Shown here piece after piece: positions 1 through 7,159 of a DNA stretch of 64,000 nt. Made by a program: the position numbers and the translations under genes. The notes beneath the pieces are model-generated. The model was given only the letters and a program-made list of their open reading frames with translations, had not been told where the DNA came from and ran no database searches. Within the stretch, counting starts at the first letter, position 1. Every line of letters starts with the position of its first letter. The DNA is from Nocardioides caldifontis (GTDB taxonomy: Bacteria > Actinomycetota > Actinomycetes > Propionibacteriales > Nocardioidaceae), in assembly GCF_008087345.1 (NCBI RefSeq), contig NZ_VHIB01000013.1:62001-126000 (forward strand), given 5' to 3'.

Positions 1-494
1 CCGGGCTCGACGAGCCGACCGGCCGGGCCGGCGGACCGGCAGCGGGCGCGGTACCCCATCTCCGTGGCGCCGCGGAACGTGCCGGTGACCGTGACCCCGA
101 TCGGACGCTGGGCGCCGGCGCCGCCGTTGACGAGCCGGAACCACGTCCGGGTGCCGTCGGTGGTCCTCGCGACCCGCACCGGACCCACGACCCGCCAGAC
201 GTCGGGCCGCTCGCCGTCGTCGCGTGCCGCGTCGTCGATCGACCGGGCCAGCGGCTCCGAGAGGGCGGGGGCGTCCGCTGCGGCGGCGTCCGGCTGGGCC
301 TCGGTCTGCCCGGGCCAGTTGACGACCGCGGTGACCCCGGCAGCGACCGCCACCACGGCGACCGCGACCCGGGCGGGGACGGACGCCATCCGACCGGCGA
401 GCAGGCGACGCACGCGGCCAGGGGCACGCTCGTCGTCGAGCCACTCGACGTCGTGGCGCTCGGGGTCAGGACGCTCGGGCCCTGCGCCGTCCAT
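1..494 (-). CDS. Membrane-anchored hypothetical protein (5' part only)
   Basis: The reading frame runs from an ATG at 494 off the left edge of the window, giving the first ~164 residues. A charged, acidic cytoplasmic N-terminus (about residues 1-35) is followed by one hydrophobic segment (about 40-60, rich in Val and Ala) and then an extracytoplasmic part that starts with an Ala/Asp/Pro linker. The later part contains the phrase TWFRLVNGGAG and looks like a small folded extracellular domain. I do not recognise the family. It points the same way as the STAS gene behind it, with 46 bp between them. The C-terminus, and so the function, lies outside the window. Confidence 0.6.
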   Translation of the reverse strand, partial: MDGAGPERPDPERHDVEWLDDERAPGRVRRLLAGRMASVPARVAVAVVAVAAGVTAVVNWPGQTEAQPDAAAADAPALSEPLARSIDDAARDDGERPDVWRVVGPVRVARTTDGTRTWFRLVNGGAGAQRPIGVTVTGTFRGATEMGYRARCRSAGPAGRLVEP

Positions 495-540
495 GGGGCA
501 ACGCCACCACGGGGGTGACGTGCGGTCAACCCCGGAGCTG

Positions 541-888
541 TCAGCGCAGCAGCGCGTCGAGCCCGGTGACGGCGAGCAGCCGGTCGAGGTACGGGTTCCG
601 GTCGTAGAGAACCCGGAGGGAGCCCTCCTCGGCCTCGACCTTCCGCTTCGTGCGCAGCAGCAGCCCGAGCCCGGACGCGTCGGCGAAGGTCACCCCACTG
701 AGGTCCACCACCAGCTCCGTGCGCCCCTCGGCCACGAGCTCGTCCAGGCACCGCACGAGGTCGGGTGTGCCCGCGACGTCGACGTCTCCGGCCACCACCA
801 CGTCGGCACCACTGTCATCCCTGTGTGCGACCGTCACCCGGAGGGGTCGTCGGGACCCCGAGGGCGGCGGCGCGTGTCGTCCAGACAC
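541..888 (-). CDS. STAS-domain anti-sigma factor antagonist (RsbV/SpoIIAA-like)
   Basis: A 115-residue protein that is essentially one STAS domain. The hallmark VVDLSGVTFADASGLGLLL sits around residues 65-83; the Ser in DASGLG is at the position phosphorylated by anti-sigma kinases in SpoIIAA/RsbV. Family knowledge: such proteins bind and neutralise an anti-sigma kinase to release a sigma factor. An in-frame ATG exists at 993, but I prefer GTG at 888 because GGGAGG lies just upstream of it and the extra 35 residues look unlike any domain. No sigma factor or anti-sigma partner is next to it; the nearest stand-alone HATPase protein in the window is at 15591. Partner unknown. Confidence 0.85.
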   Translation of the reverse strand: MSGRHAPPPSGSRRPLRVTVAHRDDSGADVVVAGDVDVAGTPDLVRCLDELVAEGRTELVVDLSGVTFADASGLGLLLRTKRKVEAEEGSLRVLYDRNPYLDRLLAVTGLDALLR

Positions 889-1091
889 CGTTCCTCCCAG
901 CGCGGACGAAGGCGCAGCCTCCCAAGCGACGAGTCCGTCCGCAGCCTCCACGGTAGGGAGATGTGGTTGTACCTCCCAAGGGCCGACCGGCACCTCCGGC
1001 GGGACCCTCGGACCGTCTCCCCACCCCGTTGCCGAAGGTCCCGGCTCACCCGGCGAAACGAAAAGTAAAAAGTCGCGCTCGATACTGTTCA

Positions 1092-1103
1092 GGACCTATG
1101 TCC
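1092..1103 (+). promoter_or_regulatory. DevR/DosR-like palindromic box
   Basis: GGACCTATGTCC, 57 nt before the ATG of the small membrane protein. The identical 12-mer, followed in both places by NNATCC, lies at 33132-33121 on the minus strand upstream of the methyl-accepting protein. It fits the GGGAC-N4-GTCCC core of DevR/DosR (NarL-family) boxes. The surrounding sequence is unusually A-rich, in keeping with a promoter. Binding protein inferred, not shown. Confidence 0.45.
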
Positions 1104-1160
1104 CCATCCAGACTGGGTCCGTGTCGGGAGGGACCTGACACACACTCGGGGAGGTGCAGG

Positions 1161-1364
1161 ATGTCGCTCGTCATCGCCATCCTGGCAGGCTGGTTCGTGC
1201 TGAGCCTCGTCGTCGCGCTGGCCTTCGGCCGCGCCGCCCGTCTGGGCTCCGACCAGACCCGCCTCCCCGGCGGCCCCGCCGACCCGGCGCACGTGCCCGC
1301 GCCTGCGTACTCTCCTCCGACCGCTCCCCAGCAGCGCCGCCACCACGGCCCCGCCGCCGCCTGA
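1161..1364 (+). CDS. Small single-pass membrane protein
   Basis: 67 residues starting at ATG with GGGGAGG 8 bases upstream. One N-terminal transmembrane helix (about residues 3-24, LVIAILAGWFVLSLVVALAF) is followed by a Pro/Ala-rich cytoplasmic or periplasmic tail ending in HHGPAAA. No recognised domain. It is transcribed divergently from the STAS gene, and the intergenic region carries the GGACCTATGTCC box. The repeat arrays begin 10 bp after its stop codon. Confidence 0.6.
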   Translation: MSLVIAILAGWFVLSLVVALAFGRAARLGSDQTRLPGGPADPAHVPAPAYSPPTAPQQRRHHGPAAA

Positions 1365-1373
1365 CCTTTCCAT

Positions 1374-1458
1374 GTTGAACCGCCCTTCGTGGCGTGCCCC
1401 TTCGCGTTGAACCGCCCTTCGTGGCGTGCCCCTTCGCGTTGAACCGCCCCTTGCGTCG
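1374..1458 (+). repeat. 32-bp tandem repeat, left array (REP-like), 2.6 units
   Basis: Three copies of a unit beginning GTTGAACCGCCCTTCGTGGC start at 1374, 1406 and 1438, an exact 32-bp period; the third copy is truncated and diverged. The first 21 bp of each unit form a core and the remaining 11 bp are the same in both complete units, so this is a tandem array and not CRISPR-like. The same core occurs in inverted orientation at 1561-1677. Confidence 0.85.
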
Positions 1459-1485
1459 TACGACGGCACGCGAACGAGCTCAGTA

Positions 1486-1531
1486 AGTTCGATCAGCACC
1501 GGATCGACGTCCGAGCTGTGCGGATCGAACT
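1486..1531. repeat. Central hairpin between the inverted repeat arrays
   Basis: AGTTCGATC (1486-1494) is perfectly complementary to GATCGAACT (1523-1531). After one mismatch the stem continues with GCAC (1496-1499) and GTGC (1518-1521). It sits roughly midway between the two oppositely oriented arrays, making the whole 1374-1677 block a large imperfect palindrome. Confidence 0.6.
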
Positions 1532-1560
1532 AGATGCGACTCGGGCCGCGGCCGACCCGC

Positions 1561-1677
1561 GCCACGAGGGGCGGCTCAACACCCAGACGCGCGCCACGAG
1601 GGGCGGCTCAACACCCAGACGCGCGCCACGAGGGGCGGCTCAACACACCCCCCGGCCGCCACGAGGGGCGGTTCGAC
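1561..1677 (-). repeat. 32-bp tandem repeat, right array (inverted), 4 units
   Basis: Cores beginning GCCACGAGGGGCGGCTCAAC start at 1561, 1593, 1625 and 1658 (spacings 32, 32, 33). Reverse-complemented, each core matches the left-array core at 19 of 21 positions, but the 11-bp linker is different (CACCCAGACGC-type instead of the left-array linker). The last unit is the most diverged (GGTTCGAC at its end). Confidence 0.85.
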
Positions 1678-1890
1678 AGACCCACGACACGCCCGGGATT
1701 GCAGGAAGTTGCATTACACCCTCGCGCACGGCGGCGCTCTGTTTGGGGCCTGGACGCCTCGCCATACTGCAACTACCGGGACGCACCGCTGGTGACCCCC
1801 ACCCCACCCACCCCTCGGTCCCAGCGAGACCCTCCCCCACAGGGCGCGCCCCGGTGCGAGGAGCGGAGGACATGGATCCTTCGCGGTGGG

Positions 1891-1921
1891 CTTCCCTGGC
1901 GCGCTGGAGGCGCCAGGGAAG
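1891..1921 (-). terminator. Hairpin terminator after the sensor kinase
   Basis: CTTCCCTGGCG (1891-1901) pairs perfectly with CGCCAGGGAAG (1911-1921) around a 9-nt loop, 39 bp past the stop of the kinase gene. No T-tract, as is common in high-GC actinobacteria. The stretch 1680-1890 holds no gene I can support; it contains AGTTGCA (1707) and its inverse TGCAACT (1768), which may be protein-binding sites. Confidence 0.65.
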
Positions 1922-1960
1922 TCCACGTCCCCGGCGCGACCGGCGCCCCGGGTCAGCGCG

Positions 1961-3169
1961 TCACTGCATGCCGAGCCCGGCCACCACGTCTTCCCGGGGC
2001 AGCATCAGCACCAGCCGCGGCGGCGGGCCGCAGTCGTTGACGACCCGGCCCCCGAGCGCGCTGGCGATCTCGGACGCCTCGACGGCGACCGTCGGGCCAC
2101 CGGAGGCGGTCGCGTAGGTGAAGCTCACCGCGTCGTGGGTCGTCTCCTGCGTCAGCCGGACCGTGATCGGTCCCTCGGCCTCCGACGCCGCCCGCTCGAG
2201 GAGCAGGTCCACCGCCCGGACGACCGCGGTGCGCGGCAGCCGGACCGGGAGCGACGTGGCCCCGTCGACGGCGAACCGCTGGCCCCGGCTGCGTGCGGCG
2301 GGCTCGGCGGAGCGCACGCACTCCGCGACCACGTCGGCGAGGTCGAGCGGCTCGGCGCGGTGCATCGTCTCGTCGTGCGACTGCTCGAGCAGCGAGGTCA
2401 CGGCCGCGGAGAACCGGTCGACCTCACCGATGATGCGGTGCAGCTCGGCGGAGACCTCCGGAGTGGTCTGCGGCCACATCGTCAGGTCCTCGAGGGTGAG
2501 CCGCAGCGCGGTGATCGGCGTGCGCAGCTCGTGGGAGGCGTAGACCGCGACGTCCCGCTCGCGTCGGAGCATCCGCTCCAGCCGCTGCCCGCTGTCCTGG
2601 AGCGCACGACCGATCGCGTCGGCCTCCGGTACGCCGTAGCGCGGCACCTCCTGGTCGAGCCGCCCCCGTCCGAGCTCCTCGGCGACGGACGCCAGCTCGG
2701 TGAACGGGCGGGACAGGCGGCGGGAGAGCAGCAGCCCGGCGACGCCGGCCACCACGATCAGCAGCACCCCGAGCACCAGGAGCGGGAGCACCGCGGAGCG
2801 GACCGCGTCGTCGACCACCTCGTCCGACAGCGTCAGGGTGACCGTCCCGCCCCCGTCGAGCTCGCGGCTCGCCGAGATGTCGGCGTCGGGCCAGGCCCGT
2901 GGCGGCACGGAGACGTCCTCGCCGTCGCCCGAGGTGTAGGTCAGCCGCTCGTCCTCACCGACGAGCCGCTCGAGCGTCTCCGAGGTGATCGGCTCGCCGT
3001 CCCCGACGCCGGTCTCGAGGTGGAGGGCCACCAGGTCGGCTGCGCGGTCGACCCGGTCCTGCTGCTCGGACTCGACGAGCGAGGTGAGCATGAAGAACCG
3101 GGGGCCGCCGTACAGCACGACGAGGACGACCGCGATGCCGACGAAGGCGGTGACCAGGCGTCTACGCAT
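1961..3169 (-). CDS. Two-component sensor histidine kinase with degraded ATPase domain
   Basis: 402 residues. Order: TM1 (about 5-27), an extracellular sensor loop (~28-130), TM2 (~135-158, LPLLVLGVLLIVVAGVAGLLL), HAMP, then the dimerisation helix with the H-box SHELRTPITALRLTLE. The catalytic domain is short and unusual: where an N-box (NLLxNA) is expected there is VDLLLERAASEA, and no DxGxG ATP-lid motif can be found before the C-terminus. ATP binding is therefore doubtful; it may act mainly as a phosphatase or need a partner. Its ATG overlaps the end of the response regulator gene by 8 bp, so the two are translationally coupled. Confidence 0.85.
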   Translation of the reverse strand: MRRRLVTAFVGIAVVLVVLYGGPRFFMLTSLVESEQQDRVDRAADLVALHLETGVGDGEPITSETLERLVGEDERLTYTSGDGEDVSVPPRAWPDADISASRELDGGGTVTLTLSDEVVDDAVRSAVLPLLVLGVLLIVVAGVAGLLLSRRLSRPFTELASVAEELGRGRLDQEVPRYGVPEADAIGRALQDSGQRLERMLRRERDVAVYASHELRTPITALRLTLEDLTMWPQTTPEVSAELHRIIGEVDRFSAAVTSLLEQSHDETMHRAEPLDLADVVAECVRSAEPAARSRGQRFAVDGATSLPVRLPRTAVVRAVDLLLERAASEAEGPITVRLTQETTHDAVSFTYATASGGPTVAVEASEIASALGGRVVNDCGPPPRLVLMLPREDVVAGLGMQ

Positions 3170-3881
3170 CGCCCGGCCTGTCCTCGAGACGGAACCCCAC
3201 GCCGCGCACGGTCACGACCGCGACGGGCGCGGAGGCGCTCTCGAGCTTCTGCCGCAGCCTCCCGATCGTGACGTCAAGGGTCTTGGTGGAGCCGAACCAG
3301 TTCTCGTCCCAGACCTCGTCCATGAGCCGTTCGCGGGTCAGGACGTTGCCGCGCTCCTCGTCGAGCAGTGCGAGCAGGTCGAACTCCTTGGAGGTCAGCG
3401 CGACCTCTTCCTCCCCGACCCACACCCGGCGGGCCTGGGGGTCGACGCGCAGCCCGGACGGGGCCGGGCCCGTGGCGGCAGGCGCGCCCTCGGCGGCGGG
3501 GGCGTGCGTCACCCGCACCGCGCGTCGGAGCAGCGCCCGCACCCGGGCCAGGAACTCCCCGAGGGCGAACGGCTTGGCGAGGTAGTCGTCCGCGCCGACG
3601 TCGAGCCCGACGACCCGGTCGAGCTCCCCGCCGCGCGCGGTCAGGATCAGGATGCCGCCGTCGAACCCCTGGCCGCGCAGCTCGCGGCACACCTCGAGCC
3701 CGTCCATGTCGGGCAGCCCGAGGTCGAGCACGACGAGGTCGACACCGCCGGCTCCGACCCGGGAGATCCCGTCGCCGCCGGTCGCGGCCCGGTCCACGTC
3801 GTACCCCTCGCGCTCGAGCGTGCGGCGCAGCGGGAGCGCGATGCCGTCGTCGTCCTCGACCATCAGGATCTGGTGCGCCAT
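3162..3881 (-). CDS. OmpR/PhoB-family response regulator
   Basis: 239 residues: receiver domain (acidic pocket EDDD at residues 9-12, phospho-Asp in VVLDLGLPDMDG around residue 53, Lys in LAKPF), a Pro/Ala linker, and a winged-helix output domain (TSKEFDLLALL, then TLDVTIGRLRQKLE and VRGVGFRLE). I start it at ATG 3881, which gives the canonical MAHQILMVEDDDG opening; a TATCCT hexamer lies 7 nt before that ATG and suggests a leaderless transcript. The frame is open further upstream but that extension is Arg/Pro noise. Partner of the downstream kinase. The adjacent surface-protein gene ends 56 bp upstream on the same strand, so a regulatory link is possible but unproven. Confidence 0.9.
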   Translation of the reverse strand: MAHQILMVEDDDGIALPLRRTLEREGYDVDRAATGGDGISRVGAGGVDLVVLDLGLPDMDGLEVCRELRGQGFDGGILILTARGGELDRVVGLDVGADDYLAKPFALGEFLARVRALLRRAVRVTHAPAAEGAPAATGPAPSGLRVDPQARRVWVGEEEVALTSKEFDLLALLDEERGNVLTRERLMDEVWDENWFGSTKTLDVTIGRLRQKLESASAPVAVVTVRGVGFRLEDRPGDA

Positions 3882-3937
3882 CCCACCGAGGATAGGGTCG
3901 CCACCCCCGAGGTCCGGGAGCTCGTGCGCGACGCTCA

Positions 3938-5734
3938 TCAGAACTCCCGGTCCAGGACGCCGGGCTCGGCGACCGCGGCGGTCGAGGTGGGGCGTCCGGC
4001 GAGGTCGGTGGCGCCGGCGGAGGGCGTCCACACCGTCGTCGAAGCCGTGGTGACCTGACGGGGCGTGTTGCCCGAGGTCTGCGCGCCGACGACCAGCGTC
4101 ACGGTGGTGACGGGCATTCCTTCGACGGTCGTGGTCGTCGCCGTCATGGTGGCGGCGAACTGGACGGTCTTGAGGAACCCGACGTAGTTCTGCTTGAGGT
4201 TCACCGACCCGAGGCGCACCGCGGCGGAGCCGCGGAGGACGTCGAGCACGTCGCCGTTGCTACCGGTGCCCAGCAGGAGGCCGTCGCGGACCCGGACCGT
4301 GACCGGGAGCGCCGCGCCGTTCCACGACGGGGTGATGCTGGCCAGGTCGACCTGGCCGCTGTAGGTGAAGGTGACGGTGTCACCGGCGTCGAGCCGGCCG
4401 GGGGTGCCGCCGCCGTTGGCGGTCTGCACCCCGAGAGCGCGCAGCGGGCTGTTGTCGACGCGACGGTTGGTCACGACGGTCGAGGAGGTGCTCTTCCCGG
4501 CCCCGTCGACGAGGACGGCGCGCAGGTCGTAGCCGCCGTCGGCGACGCCGGTGGTGTCCCAGGTGCAGGAGTACGGCGCCGTGGTGTCGGCGCAGATGTC
4601 GACCCAGCCCGTGGTGCCGGTCGCGGCCTGCTGGAGCCGGACCGAGGTGACACCGGCGGTGGAGCTGGCGTTGGCCGCGACCGTCACCGTTCCGCGCAGG
4701 TTGCTGCCGGGGTCGGTCACCGACACCGACGAGACGGTGTTGTCGACGGTCCGGCCGGCGACCACGGCGGAGGTCGACGCGTTGCCGGCCTCGTCGGTGG
4801 CCAGGGCCCGGAACGACCAGCTGCCGTCGGCGACCTTGGTGGTGTCGAAGGCGCAGCCGTAGGGCTCCTCGGTCACCGTGCAGACGTCCCGGTAGACCGT
4901 CGTGCCGCCGGCCGCGACCTGGATCGTCACGGCGGCCACGCCGGAGGTGGCGTCGGAGGCGGTCGCGGTGAGGAGCACGGTCCCGCGCAGGGGGCTGCCC
5001 GGGTTCTGCATCGTGACCGCGGGCGCGGTGTTGTCGACGGTGACGTCCTCGACCAGCGAGGACGTGCGGGTGACCGTGCCCGCGGTGGCGACCGCGCGGA
5101 GGTCGTAGTCGCCGTCGGCGACGCCGGTGGTGCTCCAGTCGCAGCCGTACGGCGCGGTGGCGTCGGTGCAGATCGGCTTCCACGTCGTGCTGCCGGCAGT
5201 GGCGTGCTCGATCCTCACCGACCACGCACCGGCCCCGGTCACCGTCACCGCGAGCGGCACGGTGCCGCGGAGCACGTCCGTCGGCTCGGCGAGGACCACC
5301 GTCGCGGTGTTGGCGACGCGCGTGGTGAGGGTCGCCGAGGTCGCGCTGATCCCCGCGGTGTCGGTCGCCACGGCGCGGAGCTCGTGGCTGCCGTCGGCGA
5401 CGGTGCGGCTGTCCCACGCGCAGGTGTACGGCGCGGTGGTGCTCGTGCAGAGCGTGGTCCAGGTCCCGCCCGAGCCGGCGTGCTGCACGGCGACCGAGGC
5501 GATCGCGCTGTCGGCGTCCGCGGCGGTGGCGGTGAGGGTGACCGTGCCCTGCACGACGGCCGGGGGCGCGGTGAGCACGACCGTCGGGGGCGTCCAGTCG
5601 GAGGCCGCACGGACGGTCGCGGTGGCGGTGGTCGCGGACACGAACGTCGCCCCGGCCAGCTGCGGCCCGCCGACGACGAGCGCGGTCGCGAGGGCGACGG
5701 CGCCGACGAGGGCGGCGGTGAGGCGGCGGGGCAT
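3938..5734 (-). CDS. Secreted surface protein with four Ig-like repeats and SipW-type signal peptide
   Basis: 598 residues. Signal segment 1-~33 (MPRRLTAALVGAVALATALV...AGATFVSATTATATV) has the GATF-S-T pattern of substrates of SipW-type peptidases. Four tandem repeats of ~90-95 residues follow, each with LRGTV or QGTV near its start, a pair of cysteines in C-T-x(5,6)-PY-x-C, then VADG-x(3)-LRA and a VDNT-like linker. The last ~165 residues form a different C-terminal region beginning ALGVQTANGGGTPGRLDAGDTVTFTYSG. Likely an adhesive or fibre-associated extracellular protein; each repeat could form one disulfide. Start ATG 5734 has AGGA upstream. It is transcribed from its own promoter (5772-5828), just after the signal peptidase gene. 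Confidence 0.85.
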   Translation of the reverse strand: MPRRLTAALVGAVALATALVVGGPQLAGATFVSATTATATVRAASDWTPPTVVLTAPPAVVQGTVTLTATAADADSAIASVAVQHAGSGGTWTTLCTSTTAPYTCAWDSRTVADGSHELRAVATDTAGISATSATLTTRVANTATVVLAEPTDVLRGTVPLAVTVTGAGAWSVRIEHATAGSTTWKPICTDATAPYGCDWSTTGVADGDYDLRAVATAGTVTRTSSLVEDVTVDNTAPAVTMQNPGSPLRGTVLLTATASDATSGVAAVTIQVAAGGTTVYRDVCTVTEEPYGCAFDTTKVADGSWSFRALATDEAGNASTSAVVAGRTVDNTVSSVSVTDPGSNLRGTVTVAANASSTAGVTSVRLQQAATGTTGWVDICADTTAPYSCTWDTTGVADGGYDLRAVLVDGAGKSTSSTVVTNRRVDNSPLRALGVQTANGGGTPGRLDAGDTVTFTYSGQVDLASITPSWNGAALPVTVRVRDGLLLGTGSNGDVLDVLRGSAAVRLGSVNLKQNYVGFLKTVQFAATMTATTTTVEGMPVTTVTLVVGAQTSGNTPRQVTTASTTVWTPSAGATDLAGRPTSTAAVAEPGVLDREF

Positions 5735-5771
5735 GTGGCGTCCTGGGGATCGGGCTTCGGGGGCGTCGTCA

Positions 5772-5828
5772 ACGCTACGGAGGAGCGGCCCACAGGACTT
5801 CCACACGGAGTCCACGGCGGGGTAACAG
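5772..5828 (-). promoter_or_regulatory. Promoter of the Ig-like protein gene, matching that of the TasA-like gene
   Basis: Read on the minus strand: CTGTTACC (5828-5821), 10 nt, CTCCGTGTGG (5810-5801), 23 nt, TAGCGTTGA (5777-5769). TAGCGT is a good -10 hexamer. The same three boxes, with the same 23-nt gap, precede the TasA-like gene (7075-7142); there the first gap is 21 nt, about one helical turn longer. Likely a shared activator site just upstream of the -35 region. Confidence 0.7.
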
Positions 5829-5829
5829 C

Positions 5830-6447
5830 TCAGGCGTGCACGGGAGCACCGCGGTCGCCCCGGGCCTGGGCGGGGATGTGCCCGGCCCGGCGGGCGTCCC
5901 TGCGTCGCTCGCGGAGCGCTCCGGCGAGCTCGCCGAGGGCCAGCAGGGCGATGACGGCGGCGGGGCCGCCGATCGCCAGCATCCGGAGCTGCGGGTCGGC
6001 CAGCGCGATGAAGAGGTGGCCGACGTGCGGGACGGTGGTGACCACGACCGGCTGGGTGGCCCGGTCGAGGCTGAAGGTCCAGGGGTCGACCGAGGCGTTG
6101 GCGTCGCCCTTGGTGCGGAGGGTCAGGCGGCCCGTCCCGTCGGGGACCATCGAGACGATGCGGTGGGTCACCAGGTCCGTCGTGCCGGAGTCGGCCGGCG
6201 GGAGGTAGGTGATGACGTCGCCGACCTCGAGCTGCTCGACGGGGACCTGGCGCTCGAACGCGACCGACCCCTTCTCGAAGGTGCCCGACATCGACCCGCC
6301 GGTGATCACGTAGCGGTCGTAGCCGAGGAGGCTCGGCGCCAGCCAGGCGGCGCAGCCGAGGATGACCAGCACCATCGCGAGGTTCCCGAGCCGCTGGAGC
6401 GGCGAGGGACGGCTGCTGGTGCGGCCGTCCCGCTCGTCCGTGCCCAT
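5830..6447 (-). CDS. sipW: SipW/ER-type signal peptidase I
   Basis: 205 residues of the S26B class. TM1 at about residues 22-44, catalytic Ser in ITGGSMSGTF (about residue 52), and a His in TDLVTHRIVSM where bacterial SPase I would have Lys; Ser-His is the signature of SipW and the eukaryotic signal peptidase. DANASVDPWTF is the conserved box E region. A second TM (about 155-180) and a basic cytoplasmic tail follow. In Bacillus, SipW processes TasA and related matrix proteins. Here the gene lies between a TasA-like gene (30 bp upstream, same strand) and the Ig-repeat gene, both with SipW-style signal peptides, so it is almost certainly their dedicated processing enzyme. Confidence 0.9.
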   Translation of the reverse strand: MGTDERDGRTSSRPSPLQRLGNLAMVLVILGCAAWLAPSLLGYDRYVITGGSMSGTFEKGSVAFERQVPVEQLEVGDVITYLPPADSGTTDLVTHRIVSMVPDGTGRLTLRTKGDANASVDPWTFSLDRATQPVVVTTVPHVGHLFIALADPQLRMLAIGGPAAVIALLALGELAGALRERRRDARRAGHIPAQARGDRGAPVHA

Positions 6448-6476
6448 GGGTCCTCCGTCTGCCGTCGGCGTGTGGG

Positions 6477-7013
6477 TCAGCGCTGGTCGGTGCTGGTGGC
6501 GTCGGTCTGCACCGAGCTCCAGGTGTAGGTGGCGCCGGCCGTCTTGCCCTGGTCGCTGTTCGGGGTGCTCGCGGCGAGGGTGACGGCGAACTTGTACTCG
6601 GTCGCGACGCCCGGCTCGACGGCGCCGAGGTCCTTGGCGAGGCCGTCCTCGAGGCCACCGAAGGTTCCGCTGTAGACCTGGGTGCCGGCGGTGGTGTTGG
6701 TGATCGTCAGCGACAGGTTGCTGCCGGTGAAGGTGTTGGTCGACGCGGTCTCGGTCAGCATGAATTTCGCCGGGAGCGAGCCGGTGTTGGTGACCTTGAG
6801 GTACCCGTTGAGGGTGTCGCCCGGCTTCATGTCCTTGAGGTCGAAGATCGCCTTGTCGGCCTTCGAGTTCGACTGCGACAGGGTGCCGGAGGCCACCGTG
6901 GAGAGGGTGTTGCCGGAGGTGGAGGTGAAGGTCGCGCCCGAGCCCACGGCGACCGCGCCGGCGGCGAGGAGGGTGGCGAGCGGGACGAGGACCTTGCGGC
7001 GGTTGGCGGCCAT
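6477..7013 (-). CDS. TasA/camelysin-like secreted fibre protein
   Basis: 178 residues. Signal peptide 1-~32 (MAANRRKVLVPLATLLAAGA...GSGATFTSTSGN) has the SipW-dependent pattern. The mature part is Ser/Thr-rich with the TasA/camelysin features: AIFDLKDMKPGDTLNGYLKVTNTGSLPAKFMLTE, i.e. a jelly-roll-like strand order with a PGD turn and an NTGSL strand, then a strand pair ending YKFAVTLAAS. In firmicutes such proteins polymerise into matrix fibres; I infer an equivalent surface role here. ATG at 7013. First gene of an apparent tasA-sipW unit with a strong, well-defined upstream promoter. Confidence 0.8.
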   Translation of the reverse strand: MAANRRKVLVPLATLLAAGAVAVGSGATFTSTSGNTLSTVASGTLSQSNSKADKAIFDLKDMKPGDTLNGYLKVTNTGSLPAKFMLTETASTNTFTGSNLSLTITNTTAGTQVYSGTFGGLEDGLAKDLGAVEPGVATEYKFAVTLAASTPNSDQGKTAGATYTWSSVQTDATSTDQR

Positions 7014-7074
7014 GGTGGCTCCTGGTTCAGGGGTGCGATCTGGGGCGATCTGAGTTGGTTTGTTGTTGACCTCA

Positions 7075-7142
7075 ACGCTAGGAGCCGCCCGACCACGACA
7101 GCTCCACACGGAGAACAACCGATCCCCACAGCTCGGTAACAG
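7075..7142 (-). promoter_or_regulatory. Promoter of the TasA-like gene
   Basis: Minus strand: CTGTTACC (7142-7135), 21 nt, CTCCGTGTGG (7113-7104), 23 nt, TAGCGTTGA (7080-7072) with TAGCGT as the -10. Predicted start of transcription is near 7068, leaving a ~55-nt leader. The three boxes recur in front of the Ig-like gene. Confidence 0.7.
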
Positions 7143-7159
7143 GAACGAGCAGCCGGGGA

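Noticed and set aside
1374-1677. CRISPR array
   Set aside because: The 32-bp units include identical linkers within each array; there are no variable spacers and no cas genes nearby.
1707-1774. AGTTGCA/TGCAACT inverted pair as a small mobile element
   Set aside because: Only 7-10 bp match, no target duplication and no ORF; more likely two binding sites, and not strong enough to report as a feature.
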